DNA from: Prostheceraeus crozeri
Lineage: Eukaryota > Platyhelminthes > Polycladida > Euryleptidae
Assembly: GCA_907163375.1 (NCBI GenBank)
Contig: CAJQUW010015465.1
Span: 1 to 64,000, forward strand
DNA length: 64,000 bases
Direction of reading: 5' to 3'
Notes under the pieces: generated by a model
What the model was told of the DNA's origin: nothing
Database searches by the model: none
The model's input: only the letters and a program-made list of their open reading frames with translations
Made by a program: the position numbers and the translations under genes
In this document: positions 41,310 through 50,900 of the stretch, piece after piece
Numbering within the stretch: position 1 is the first letter of the stretch
Layout of the letters: each line of letters begins with the position of its first letter

Positions 41310-42680
41310 TTAAAGCTCTGTTTTCTGTAATTCATTTTGATAAAAACGTCCTCTGATATCCTCATTATCTAAATCTTTAATTTCATAAGTAATCGGATAA
41401 CTTTGATTTATTTTACAAATTTCAAATATTTCTTTAGTCCAATAACCAACAAAGCCCTTTTCAAATTTATTCTTATATTTAAATATTCTAACTCTATCTC
41501 CAATTTTAAATTTCGGCTTAAGTTTCTGCAAATTCGGATTACTCTCATTCAAATTATTATTCTCGAATATTTTCTTTCGTACTAGATCAGGGTCGTCAGA
41601 AGCATTCTTTGGAGTTTCTTCAATACCAGAATGAACTTTATTATTGTACTCATCTACAATTCCTGGTAATATTTTTAACCATTTCTGATTTCTTTGCTCA
41701 GTAAATTTCTTGAATAATTTATTTTTTAACGTCCGATTGAATCTTTCTATCACTACGGCCTTCCCTGCATTTTCAGTTGAATAAACAGTTTCAAATAATG
41801 GTTGAACGTTTCGGTTATAAAATTCCGACCCTTTATCAACAAACAATTTTTTTGGCTTTCTCTTACTTTCTTTAAAGATTTCTTCAAACGCATATTTAAC
41901 TGATAGACCACTTTTGTTTTTTAAAGGCTTTACCCAAGCGTATCGTGTATATAAATCTATAACGGTCAATGCGTATTTGTAGTCCCTTTCATTCGGCATA
42001 TGAATAAGATCAGCACTCCAAATATCATCTTTATTAAATACTTTTACTTTCAATAAATATTTAGGCTTTCTATATTCTTTATGAATTTCGGACGCGTAGG
42101 TTCGAGCGTTGCTCTCAGAGTTATTAGTTCGAGCGTTGCTCTCAGGGTTATTAGTTCGAGCGTTGCTCTCAGGGTTATTAGTTTCATTTAAACCCTGACC
42201 GAATAATATTTTAGCTTGTAAAGCTTTCTTAACAAACATTCTTTCAATTTTTTCTCTAAATGTAGGATTTTGAATACTATCTAATTCTTGAATCATCTTC
42301 TTATCAGCTGCATGTCGAGAACTTAGATCATGATTTCGATAAGCTAAATCATGCCTGTAAGCTGCGGCATCTACTCTATTTATCGGTTCTTCACCTGGTT
42401 TCGGATTATTATTCTCATCTAGTCTTATATCTAATCGAGTTCCTGGACCGGTATATGAATGACCAGGAAGATGTTTTTCTTTCGAATATTTACTCCAAAT
42501 AAATCCAGGAAAGTTTTCTAATGTTTTTTGTATATCACCACCGAAGTGGTATGGAACTTTGTTCTTGTCACCTCCAATATGCTGACAATTTGAGTTTTTA
42601 TTTTTGTTTAATAGATAATTTAATAAATCTAAATTAGAAATTTTTAATTTAATTAAATTTTCGGAATTTGTGGAATTCAT
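41310..42680 (-). CDS. Phospholipase A2 domain fused to Polinton integrase
   Basis: About 456 residues from ATG 42680 (a longer frame begins at 42743; the later ATG follows an A-tract like the other genes). Residues ~70-150 hold a parvovirus VP1-type PLA2 domain: HSYTGPGTRLDIRL as calcium loop, NRVDAAAYRHDLAYRNHD with the catalytic His-Asp, then HAADKKMI. A linker with three NNxESNART repeats follows (42093-42180). Then comes an rve integrase: SADLIHMP, LFVDKGSEFYN, AVVIERFNRTLKNKL, and a C-terminal SH3-like part (KIGDRVRIFKYKNKF). No chromodomain is seen. PLA2 would help genome escape from endosomes; integrase inserts the element. PLA2 domains are known from parvoviruses and, as I recall, from some Polinton relatives. 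Confidence 0.8.
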   Translation of the reverse strand: MNSTNSENLIKLKISNLDLLNYLLNKNKNSNCQHIGGDKNKVPYHFGGDIQKTLENFPGFIWSKYSKEKHLPGHSYTGPGTRLDIRLDENNNPKPGEEPINRVDAAAYRHDLAYRNHDLSSRHAADKKMIQELDSIQNPTFREKIERMFVKKALQAKILFGQGLNETNNPESNARTNNPESNARTNNSESNARTYASEIHKEYRKPKYLLKVKVFNKDDIWSADLIHMPNERDYKYALTVIDLYTRYAWVKPLKNKSGLSVKYAFEEIFKESKRKPKKLFVDKGSEFYNRNVQPLFETVYSTENAGKAVVIERFNRTLKNKLFKKFTEQRNQKWLKILPGIVDEYNNKVHSGIEETPKNASDDPDLVRKKIFENNNLNESNPNLQKLKPKFKIGDRVRIFKYKNKFEKGFVGYWTKEIFEICKINQSYPITYEIKDLDNEDIRGRFYQNELQKTEL

Positions 42681-42757
42681 TTTAAAAGATAAAAAAAAAT
42701 TTAAAAGATAAAATAAAATAATTGTTTTACCGAAAAGAACCAAAGGTTCTGAGGTTA

Positions 42758-43243
42758 TTACCTTATCATACTAGGACTTAGATATATTCCAGAACCATCT
42801 TTAGTTTCTTTAATTTCAATTAAATCATCAACATTGTGGAGAATATTTTTAAGAACTCGTTTTCCTTCATCAACTAATTTTAATTTACTAATAAAATTAT
42901 CTACTACTCCTTCACCCCTAGCAACTTTCTCTAACTCTCTGTTATGACGTTTTTGTTCTTCTAATGCTGCCTTCTCTGATTTATTTTTATTTACTGCTTG
43001 GACAATACCAGCTGTCCCACCTGCAACACTTCCTGCTGCAGCTATGCCTCCTATTATTAGTGGAATTAATGGGAGAATCCCGCCATTCTTTTCTTCTTGT
43101 AATTGAATATTCTCTATCATTGGTTTACTTATGTAATACTTTTTTTTATTAATCGTAATAGTTTTAGGGGTATTTTTGTCAACAATATTACGTAATTTTA
43201 ATTCAACAGTTTTATTATTAATATTACTTTTCGCTTGCGACAT
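42758..43243 (-). CDS. Core protein with Gly/Ala-rich membrane-active segment (1)
   Basis: 161 residues. A hydrophobic stretch of about 30 residues (GGILPLIPLIIGGIAAAGSV and on) lies in the middle, preceded by a basic block (INKKKYYISKP) and followed by a coiled coil (KAALEEQKRHNRELEKVARG). It resembles the pVI-like proteins next to the capsid gene in Polintons and adintoviruses. ATG is preceded by TTATTAAAA. Confidence 0.55.
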   Translation of the reverse strand: MSQAKSNINNKTVELKLRNIVDKNTPKTITINKKKYYISKPMIENIQLQEEKNGGILPLIPLIIGGIAAAGSVAGGTAGIVQAVNKNKSEKAALEEQKRHNRELEKVARGEGVVDNFISKLKLVDEGKRVLKNILHNVDDLIEIKETKDGSGIYLSPSMIR

Positions 43244-43261
43244 TTTTAATAAAAAAAATTT

Positions 43262-43440
43262 TAAGTTATCAAAAATTTAAATCTATTCTAGTTATGAAAA
43301 AATTTCAAGTTACCAAAAAATTTTGATATATTCTAGTTACCAAAAATTTTAAGTTACCAAAATTTTTAATCTATTCTAGTTATGAAAAATTTTTAAGTTA
43401 AGAATTTTTAATCTATTCTAGTTATGAAAAAATTTTAATT
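43262..43440. repeat. AT-rich tandem repeat between core and capsid genes
   Basis: About three to four diverged units of ~55 bp with AAATTTTAAGTTA and TCTATTCTAGTTATG. Confidence 0.75.
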
Positions 43441-43468
43441 AACTTATCGGAGCGAAGCTCCTCTGGCT

Positions 43469-44803
43469 TTAGCCTATCCTAGTCATCTTTCCATTAAGAA
43501 TTTCAATAGAATATTTTACATCTTCTAGCAATAAACCATAAGCCATCAATGAAGTTGTGGAATCTTTCTTTTCAATATTAATTGTTACATCACAACCATT
43601 TTTAATAATATCTTCAGATTGTGCACTTAAATCGAAACAGAAAATTGGATATAAATGTCTCCAATCTCCAGGAGTTAATTGTGGTTCAACTCCAAATTCT
43701 GTACAAAGATTTCGATAACAATCATATCCTTCCATAAATTGATTATTGGTATCATCGAATCTTAATGGATCAATTGGATATCGGGTTTGATTTAATGAAA
43801 CTTGTAAACTTCGAATTGTATTAATATGAAAAATATTATTGTTCTTATCAAAACTTGGAGAATTATTTCTTTGAAATGTTAGTAATAAATATCTTGGAGT
43901 ATTCGCAGTTCTAGTAAAATGCCAGTTAAATCTTTGTTCGGAAAAAGTTACTGAACTAGCAGTACGCTTTAGAAAATTTACTGGAATTGGTTTGTTAGTA
44001 TTTAATCTTTTTGCAATAGCTGTTTCAACCTCTAAACTAGGAGTAATATGCTTAATCCACCATTCAAGTCTATCAATTTTTAAATATGCTTTTTTCCCAG
44101 TCTTACCAAAAAAGATTAATTCATTATTTGCTGTACGATGAATTATTAATTTAAATTTTAATTGATATGATATTTTATCATAATCTAAATATCCGAATAA
44201 TGGAGACAATGACCAATTAACTGTCTGTTTACTTTTCTTGTTAAATTCACGTCTTTCTTTATATGCTTCATTATTTGTTTTATTTAAATGTTTTGCAATA
44301 TTTTCTACATCTTTCGCAATTCCTGCTGCATCTGTTCCAGCGTGAGTTAAATCATCAACAATTATACCATCATTAGTATCAGGAAACCAACCTTCGATTT
44401 CATACTTTTTATTATTTTCACCAATTGTTACAAATCTAAGCATTGTATCAATTACACCTGGAGAATCACTTATTGTTTCTATATTTTGAGTTGCAACATC
44501 TAAACGCATTTGTGTAAATAATCTTGGAAAGAAATTATTCTCTAGTGCAATATTATCGGTATCAGGTAATGGTGTTGTAAAATTAGCATCACTATATAAA
44601 GAATATTCACAGTGTAAAAATGAATCAGGTAAATATAAATAACTCTGCTGATTATCAACTTCAAAGATTAAATCTCCTCCAGTATTTACTCTACTGGAAG
44701 ATCCGGGATTCATAGCAATTCTTATATAGTCATTCTTTTTTTGATTATAACTGACGAACGGAGGATCGTCTAATCTAAATTTATTTTCGATAAGCGAAGA
44801 CAT
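43469..44803 (-). CDS. Major capsid protein, double jelly roll (element 2)
   Basis: 444 residues. YLYLPDSFLHCEYSLY near the N-terminus and YPIFCFDLSAQSEDIIKNG plus VTINIEKKDSTTSLMAYGLL near the C-terminus are the recurrent motifs of one branch of Polinton capsid proteins. It differs strongly from the capsid protein of element 1, which supports two lineages. Its start follows TATAAAAATG. It would form the hexon-like shell. Open throughout. Confidence 0.85.
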   Translation of the reverse strand: MSSLIENKFRLDDPPFVSYNQKKNDYIRIAMNPGSSSRVNTGGDLIFEVDNQQSYLYLPDSFLHCEYSLYSDANFTTPLPDTDNIALENNFFPRLFTQMRLDVATQNIETISDSPGVIDTMLRFVTIGENNKKYEIEGWFPDTNDGIIVDDLTHAGTDAAGIAKDVENIAKHLNKTNNEAYKERREFNKKSKQTVNWSLSPLFGYLDYDKISYQLKFKLIIHRTANNELIFFGKTGKKAYLKIDRLEWWIKHITPSLEVETAIAKRLNTNKPIPVNFLKRTASSVTFSEQRFNWHFTRTANTPRYLLLTFQRNNSPSFDKNNNIFHINTIRSLQVSLNQTRYPIDPLRFDDTNNQFMEGYDCYRNLCTEFGVEPQLTPGDWRHLYPIFCFDLSAQSEDIIKNGCDVTINIEKKDSTTSLMAYGLLLEDVKYSIEILNGKMTRIG

Positions 44804-44896
44804 TTTTATAAAAAATAATTTGACTTTTTGTTTTTCTCACAGACAGAAAAAAATTTTACTAAAAAAATTACTAAAAAATTTTACTAAAATATAATT

Positions 44897-45487
44897 TTAG
44901 AATTTTGCTAGCCCAGCTCCGCTACAGCTTTGCTGGTTAGACCGAAGGTTGCTACTCACGCCATTTCCTCTTATTTCTTCAATTGAACGAACCGTAGGTT
45001 CTATGGCTACGCCTGTTTTTTTATTATTTTTATTTTCATTATGTTTACTATTAGACGGAGCTCCGCTCCTCAAGGTTTCCCCAACAGCTATGTTAGCAAT
45101 TTTGTTTTTTGTTTCCTCTGAAAGTTTTTTTAAATTTTTTAGTTCTTCAGAATCATTCCTAAGTTTACGAATAGCTTCTAGTTGTTTTAATTCGTTTTGA
45201 GACTTGACAGCATTTGATATTGCACTAGCTGTACTACCTATAGCAGCTGCTCCTTTTGCAGCAGATGTAATCAAATCTTTATTATTTTTAATTAAGTTAA
45301 CGATACTTCCAATACCAGAAAAGATGCCAGCCCCTTCTTTTTGGACGGCACCTGCGGTGCCTAGGAACTTTTGTGTTCCGACAGTTTCTACACTATCATA
45401 ATGGTACACAGGTTTCTGAGATGGTTCATGAGCAATTTTATTATTTGATGCAAAATGTTTAAGATTGTGTTTATAAATTATAGGCAT
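44897..45487 (-). CDS. Core protein with Gly/Ala-rich segment (2)
   Basis: 196 residues. IFSGIGSIVNLIKNN and AAKGAAAIGSTASAISNAVK form a membrane-active segment, followed by a coiled coil (LKQLEAIRKLRNDSEELKNL). It is a second pVI-like protein on the other side of the capsid gene. GC-rich mini-hairpins lie inside its coding region (around 44915 and 45055). The role in entry or core assembly is inferred. Confidence 0.5.
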   Translation of the reverse strand: MPIIYKHNLKHFASNNKIAHEPSQKPVYHYDSVETVGTQKFLGTAGAVQKEGAGIFSGIGSIVNLIKNNKDLITSAAKGAAAIGSTASAISNAVKSQNELKQLEAIRKLRNDSEELKNLKKLSEETKNKIANIAVGETLRSGAPSNSKHNENKNNKKTGVAIEPTVRSIEEIRGNGVSSNLRSNQQSCSGAGLAKF

Positions 45488-45529
45488 TTTTTAGGATTAA
45501 ATTTGACTTTTGGGAAAAATATCTACGTG

Positions 45530-46417
45530 TTAAGATTTACGTTTGTGAATGGACAACAACTTCGAGATAACTTTATTAATTGACTGTTGCACTTTATCTA
45601 TTGCGTCAAGCAGCGTGTGATGTACTTTAATTTCTTTTCTATTAACTTGCATTTTCTGCTGATTAATCTTCAATGCCGTTTTAAGAGCATTTAACTTAAT
45701 TTTAAGAACATCTAATTGTCTTTTAACAGAATCTAACTGTTCTTTATTTTCTTTAGAGTTTTCTTGTAAATTTTTCTTTAATTCATTTTCTAAATTGATT
45801 TTCAGATTTTTCATTTTATCAACTTTTTCATTAAGTGAGTTTACTTCATTTATTATTCTATTCATCTTTTTCATTTGTTGAGTAATTTTAGAACTCAATT
45901 CATCAACACTTTTTTGGAATGTAGTTTGTAACTGCTTTAAATTTTTTTTAATTCTTTCAGGTAGATTTTCTATTTCATCTTCTAATTGTTCTTTTAACAT
46001 TTTTATCTGATGTTTATTTTTAATTACAGCAGATTTTAAATTTAAAGAAAGTAATATTAAAATTTTTGATTGTTCAGAAATCTTTTTAAAAAGTTTTGCT
46101 ATATCTGCTTCTAGCTCTCTATCCTTTTTATCAAGTTTTAATAATTTTTCGTTTAATGATTTGTCATTAAGTTTAAGCAACTTTAATTCGTTCATCAGTG
46201 GAACCAAAACATCGTTTATATATTTTTCTTTTAAATCATTGATTTGTGTATCAACATATTGTTTATTTGTTAACTCTGTATTTTGTTGCGGAAGAATAGA
46301 AAGATGCAATGGACCAGATAAAACGTCTCCAGTTTTCATGATATAATTTTCTATCTCTATTTCTAATTCACGATTATTCGGGATATATGCACCTCCACCA
46401 ACATTTGGTAACATCAT
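45530..46417 (-). CDS. Fibre-like coiled-coil protein with phage tail-fibre motif
   Basis: 295 residues. After a Gly-rich start (NVGGGAY), residues ~27-60 read MKTGDVLSGPLHLSILP and NKQYVDTQI, matching the widespread phage fibre motif in which 'GD.M.G.L.L' is followed by '.N..YVD..I'. The rest (60-290) is an almost continuous heptad-rich coiled coil. It is a good candidate for a spike or fibre that sits on the penton. It is divergent from the clamp-like gene at 46551. Confidence 0.5.
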   Translation of the reverse strand: MMLPNVGGGAYIPNNRELEIEIENYIMKTGDVLSGPLHLSILPQQNTELTNKQYVDTQINDLKEKYINDVLVPLMNELKLLKLNDKSLNEKLLKLDKKDRELEADIAKLFKKISEQSKILILLSLNLKSAVIKNKHQIKMLKEQLEDEIENLPERIKKNLKQLQTTFQKSVDELSSKITQQMKKMNRIINEVNSLNEKVDKMKNLKINLENELKKNLQENSKENKEQLDSVKRQLDVLKIKLNALKTALKINQQKMQVNRKEIKVHHTLLDAIDKVQQSINKVISKLLSIHKRKS

Positions 46418-46424
46418 TTTTAAA

Positions 46425-46550
46425 ACAATAAAAAAGTAAAACTTTTTCTAATAACAATAAAAAAATAAAATTTTTTCTAATAAAAATAAAAAATAAAATT
46501 TTTTCTAATAAAAATAAAAAAATAAAATTTTTTCTAATAAAAATAAAAAA
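46425..46550. repeat. ~27-bp AT-rich tandem repeat in a divergent promoter region
   Basis: Units of TTTTTTCTAATAAAAATAAA repeated about four times between the divergent genes at 46417 and 46551. It probably includes both promoters. Confidence 0.8.
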
Positions 46551-47834
46551 ATGGAAAATCCAAATTTAAAAAAATTATATTCGCCCGCATCATCCTGTTC
46601 TTCTTATTCGACGAAATCAACGGGATTTGAATATAAATGTTTTGATAATAATAATAATCCATGTATAGATGTTAATATTTTATTTCAATTACAAACCGAA
46701 ATATTTAGAGAACAAACAAAAGGTTTACCTTCTATAGAAACTAATTATTGTTTGTTTCCAGGAGATCCATTTATTAAATTTATGGAGATTGTTAGTAAAT
46801 ATAATGATGTAGCTTATGTGGAATTAAATAAAGAAAATATGGTTATAATAGGTCATAATAATGTTTATGGATTTATTAGAGCAGTGTTACCAATTAGTAA
46901 TACTGATTGGATAGAAACTAAAATTATTAATTATATCAATATTAAAGAATTAGTTAAAAAATTAAAATCTTTTTCGAAAGAAAAAATTAGATTATTTGTT
47001 GACGATCAAAATCAATATAACATTCACATAGAGAGTAAAAAACATAATGAAGAATTATTATGTCAAGTTTATTATAGAGACACAATTTATAAACAAGAAA
47101 CATTAGAAATGCCCCAAAGATATGATGATGATACGTATATAGGATTATATTCCAACTTAAATATTAATTTATTAAAATCTTATATAAATGGTTTAGCTCA
47201 ACAAGAGAAAATTTATATGTGGACTACACCTTATACTATTAACAATGACCATAATCATAATAAACGAACTGAAGGTTCTAGGGCTTTGCCCGATCTTAAA
47301 GAATCTTATGATAATAATGATGATTCTGTAACATCTGAAAAAGGTGTAAATGGTAAAAAAGATTATAAAAATATTAGTAATTATAAAAATTTATCTAAAT
47401 TTCATTTTCTTACAATTGAAAATAATAATGATGGCATAGTTGAAGATACTGTTAGACAACTATGTGTCGGGTCTACAAAATTTAAATTAGGATTTACATC
47501 TAATCAATTTAAAATTTTATCATCTTTAATAAAAACTAAAAGTGATTCAGATTATGGTGGTGTTATTAAATTTTCCAAAAGAGATCAAAGACCAATATTT
47601 TTCTCTATTATATTATTATCAGATAAAAAATGTAATTTAGAATTAGATATTCCAATAAGAGAATGGTATCCTATCATGGAAGGGCATCCTATACCAAAAA
47701 GTGTAATTTATGATGATGAAGAAACAATTTATGATGATGATGAAGAATCAATTGATGATGATGATGATGAATCAATCGTTAGTGAAAAAAAATTTAAATT
47801 ATCTTTTGATAAAACATTATATGATGAAACTTAA
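46551..47834 (+). CDS. Putative divergent DNA sliding clamp (PCNA-like)
   Basis: 427 residues. Residues ~70-185 follow the order of PCNA domain 1: a strand pair (VAYVELNKENMVIIGHNN), VYGFIRAVLPIS, then INIKELVKKLKSFSKEKIRL and the strands FVDDQNQYNIHIES. After a low-complexity insert (about 230-285), GSTKFKLGFTSNQFKILSSL and VIKFSKRDQRPIFFSIILLS resemble the second clamp domain. The protein ends with a Asp/Glu tail. A replication clamp would suit an element with its own PolB. The call rests on pattern only; no search was possible. It is the only plus-strand gene in the central block. Confidence 0.4.
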   Translation: MENPNLKKLYSPASSCSSYSTKSTGFEYKCFDNNNNPCIDVNILFQLQTEIFREQTKGLPSIETNYCLFPGDPFIKFMEIVSKYNDVAYVELNKENMVIIGHNNVYGFIRAVLPISNTDWIETKIINYINIKELVKKLKSFSKEKIRLFVDDQNQYNIHIESKKHNEELLCQVYYRDTIYKQETLEMPQRYDDDTYIGLYSNLNINLLKSYINGLAQQEKIYMWTTPYTINNDHNHNKRTEGSRALPDLKESYDNNDDSVTSEKGVNGKKDYKNISNYKNLSKFHFLTIENNNDGIVEDTVRQLCVGSTKFKLGFTSNQFKILSSLIKTKSDSDYGGVIKFSKRDQRPIFFSIILLSDKKCNLELDIPIREWYPIMEGHPIPKSVIYDDEETIYDDDEESIDDDDDESIVSEKKFKLSFDKTLYDET

Positions 47835-47892
47835 TATGATAAAACTTAATAGAAAATACCAAAATATTCGATAAATATATTTTCATATGTAA

Positions 47893-47965
47893 TAAAATTT
47901 TTAGATGTAATAAGTTTTTAGATGTAATAAATTTTTAGATGTAATAAGTTTTTAGATGTAATAAA
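47893..47965. repeat. ~18-bp tandem repeat between convergent genes
   Basis: TTTTTAGATGTAATAA is repeated about four to five times between the stops of the clamp-like and polymerase genes; likely a 3' end region for both. Confidence 0.75.
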
Positions 47966-47972
47966 AAAATTA

Positions 47973-50900
47973 TTATTCCCACGTGTCATCATCATCACTT
48001 AAATTACTCTCACAGATGATTGTTTGAAATATTTCAGCTTGAATATCTTCTCCGTTATAAGGTAACATAATTTCATTTTCATCAGGTGCTTGACGTTTAA
48101 GAATATTTATTTGACCAGAAAATTTTTTTTCTTCAGTATTATTATTTTTATCAGGAATACTAATTCCAGTTTCTAAAGATCTTTTCCATGGTTTATTAAC
48201 TGTAGTCGATAATGTTTTCCCCGAATATAATTTTAGAAAATCTTCTACTTTTACTTTATTTTGTGAATAACCTTTGAATGTTTTCTTTTCACTAAGTCTC
48301 CCTTGCTCATCTACAGTAATACAGTATTTTACTTTAGGTGCAATAAACATTGCAAAAATAATTCCACCATTTCCATAATCATTTTTCCCTTGACACAATT
48401 CTCCTCCAACATATCCAGCAGCGTCTAATTTATTAAAGAGCTCATTGGAAATATATATTGAATCAGTATCTGTATAATGAATGTATTTTTCTTTGAAACC
48501 ATTAATTTCTAAAATAAAGTTATTCATGATTCTTCTAGAGTGAGAAAGAATGAAAGAACCTAAGTGTGATGGCATGAATGACGTCTTCCCATCTTTTACA
48601 ATATTAGTTTTGAGAAATTCATCATCTTCCATTTCTACTTTCGCTAAATATTGTTCATCATTTAATTTTTCATAATCTTTTACTTCTTGAGTGAAATTTT
48701 TTCTCAATGTATTCTCATTCCATAAATGATATTTAGTGGTTATATCTTTTTGCACAGTTTTGCCATATAGCGAATTCATCAATAATTTAATTAACTCATC
48801 ACCTACAGTATTTCCTTCTGTTTTATATCTTTTTCTCAAATTAAAAAGTTTTTCAATATAATTTCGAAATGGTGAAACTTGATAATTTTTTTCATAAATT
48901 ATACCATCAGTAATATGTAAGATTTTTCCCCCACATCTAACAATTTCTTGTATGTCAACAGAAGTTAATACATCATAACATATACCATTTCTAAACCTGA
49001 TTACTTTTACATGAGAATTATTATTTTGATTTTTAACTTTATCTTTTATAGGAACTGGTTGGAAAAACATATCATTCGGATATTGAAACACAACAGAGAA
49101 TATTCCAGTTTTAGGTCTAAATGTTTGATTATTAAATTTATATACTATTTCCCGCTCTTCTTCTTGACGAAATTTTCTAGCTGATTCAGCTTTAGGGTAT
49201 TCTGAATTTTCATCATACATAGCTGATGGATATAAAGATGTTGCATCAAAAGCCATTAGAAATTCATTTTTTTGTTCAAGTAGTTGATTTGAAATTTTCT
49301 TACAAATTTCAGTTTTATCTCCTAAATCTCGATACTGTTTCATTAAATCTATTAAATTATTTCCAGGGGACAAAGCCCCACCAGCGTAGCGACCAAGGGA
49401 CAAAGTCCCCCCAGCGCAGCGACCAGGTAAATACTGTTTTAATATTGGTAACAAGATGCTACAAAATGGCGATATGTATTTTCTTATATTTGCTGAAACT
49501 CTTCCACCTTTAACAGATTTTCTAATATAATTTCTAGCCCATAAATCTATATGAGAATGAATATTTATATTGTCATTTTGTACGCTTTTCATCCAACCGT
49601 TAAATGTTAAAGCAGAGGATGTTAAATTAGTAGTTATATCTTCACCAACTAAATCTCGCATAACATTATTATATTTGTAGATACAAAAAGCTAAAGAAAG
49701 AATATCGTTAACTAAATATGGTCTCCATTCATTTTCTTTTTCTTTATAATTTTCATGTGTTATGTCTCCAATTTCATAATTTAATTTACACACATTCGTA
49801 GGAATTTTAAAATTCTCACACCACTTAGAAAGACTTGTTTTTACATGTTGATAACTACATTTCATTATAATAGTTTGAAGTGCTAATTTACCTGAAAGTG
49901 AATCTTTTTTCATATTGTTTTTAAATCTAAGAGATTTTTGAATATATCTACTAACACATTCAGTTGTATAAGGATTTTGTAATGAAGCAGTCAATATTCC
50001 TCTTGAAGTTTTAAGAGGCGGTTTAGATAATTTAAAATTAGCTTTTATCGGAAAATAGGAATCAAAACCTGATGAATTGTGAGCTATTAAAGTTACTCTC
50101 GAATAATTAAATTTTCCAAGAGTTTTAAAAAATTGATGGATCGGACATACGTCCTCTGGGTTTCCCCCGATCGAACATTCATCATCCTCAGTTCTCGTAA
50201 ATATTTTCACACAATTTTGAAGTTTATTAAATTCTAATTCAGTTAAATTATTATACTCATTAATCTGTTTTTTAAGTTTTTTAATTTCATCTTCATCTTT
50301 TGATCGTTTAATTTTAATCATATCACTTAACAAACGTGTTTCTAATTCTTTCAATCTTTGTTTCGGTAAGCAACATATAAATTTATTAAAATTAATAGCT
50401 CCTACAGCGTAAGGAATAGGATGAGCTGTTGAACAGTTAGGATCAGGAAAAGTTTCGAGATCCCAAATATATGTTGAAGCATAGTCAATTTTTTTCTTTG
50501 TTATGATTTTATATGGACGCGTTGTTAGATTTTCATCAGTAACTGTTTTATATATGGGTTTGAAATTATTTTCAATTTCTCTAATAGCTTTTAATTTATG
50601 AGATTTATTAATTAAACAATAGTGACCAATTGTTGAACCTGCGTGAAAATAATTGTAATAAACATAATTATGAAACGTTTCAATTCCTCTAGGATTTAAA
50701 TGACGATTGGCAGGACTATAATATTGAACACATTCTCCAAAATATTTATTGAATTGAGAAAATTTGCAGTTTGACATTACTCCTGTTCTAGATGTGGCTT
50801 TCTCTTTATATAAAAAATTATTAAACATTTCTTTCATCATTTCTCCTTGTTCTTCATTAAAACCTCGTAAAACATTATAACATTTAATAAAACAAAAATC

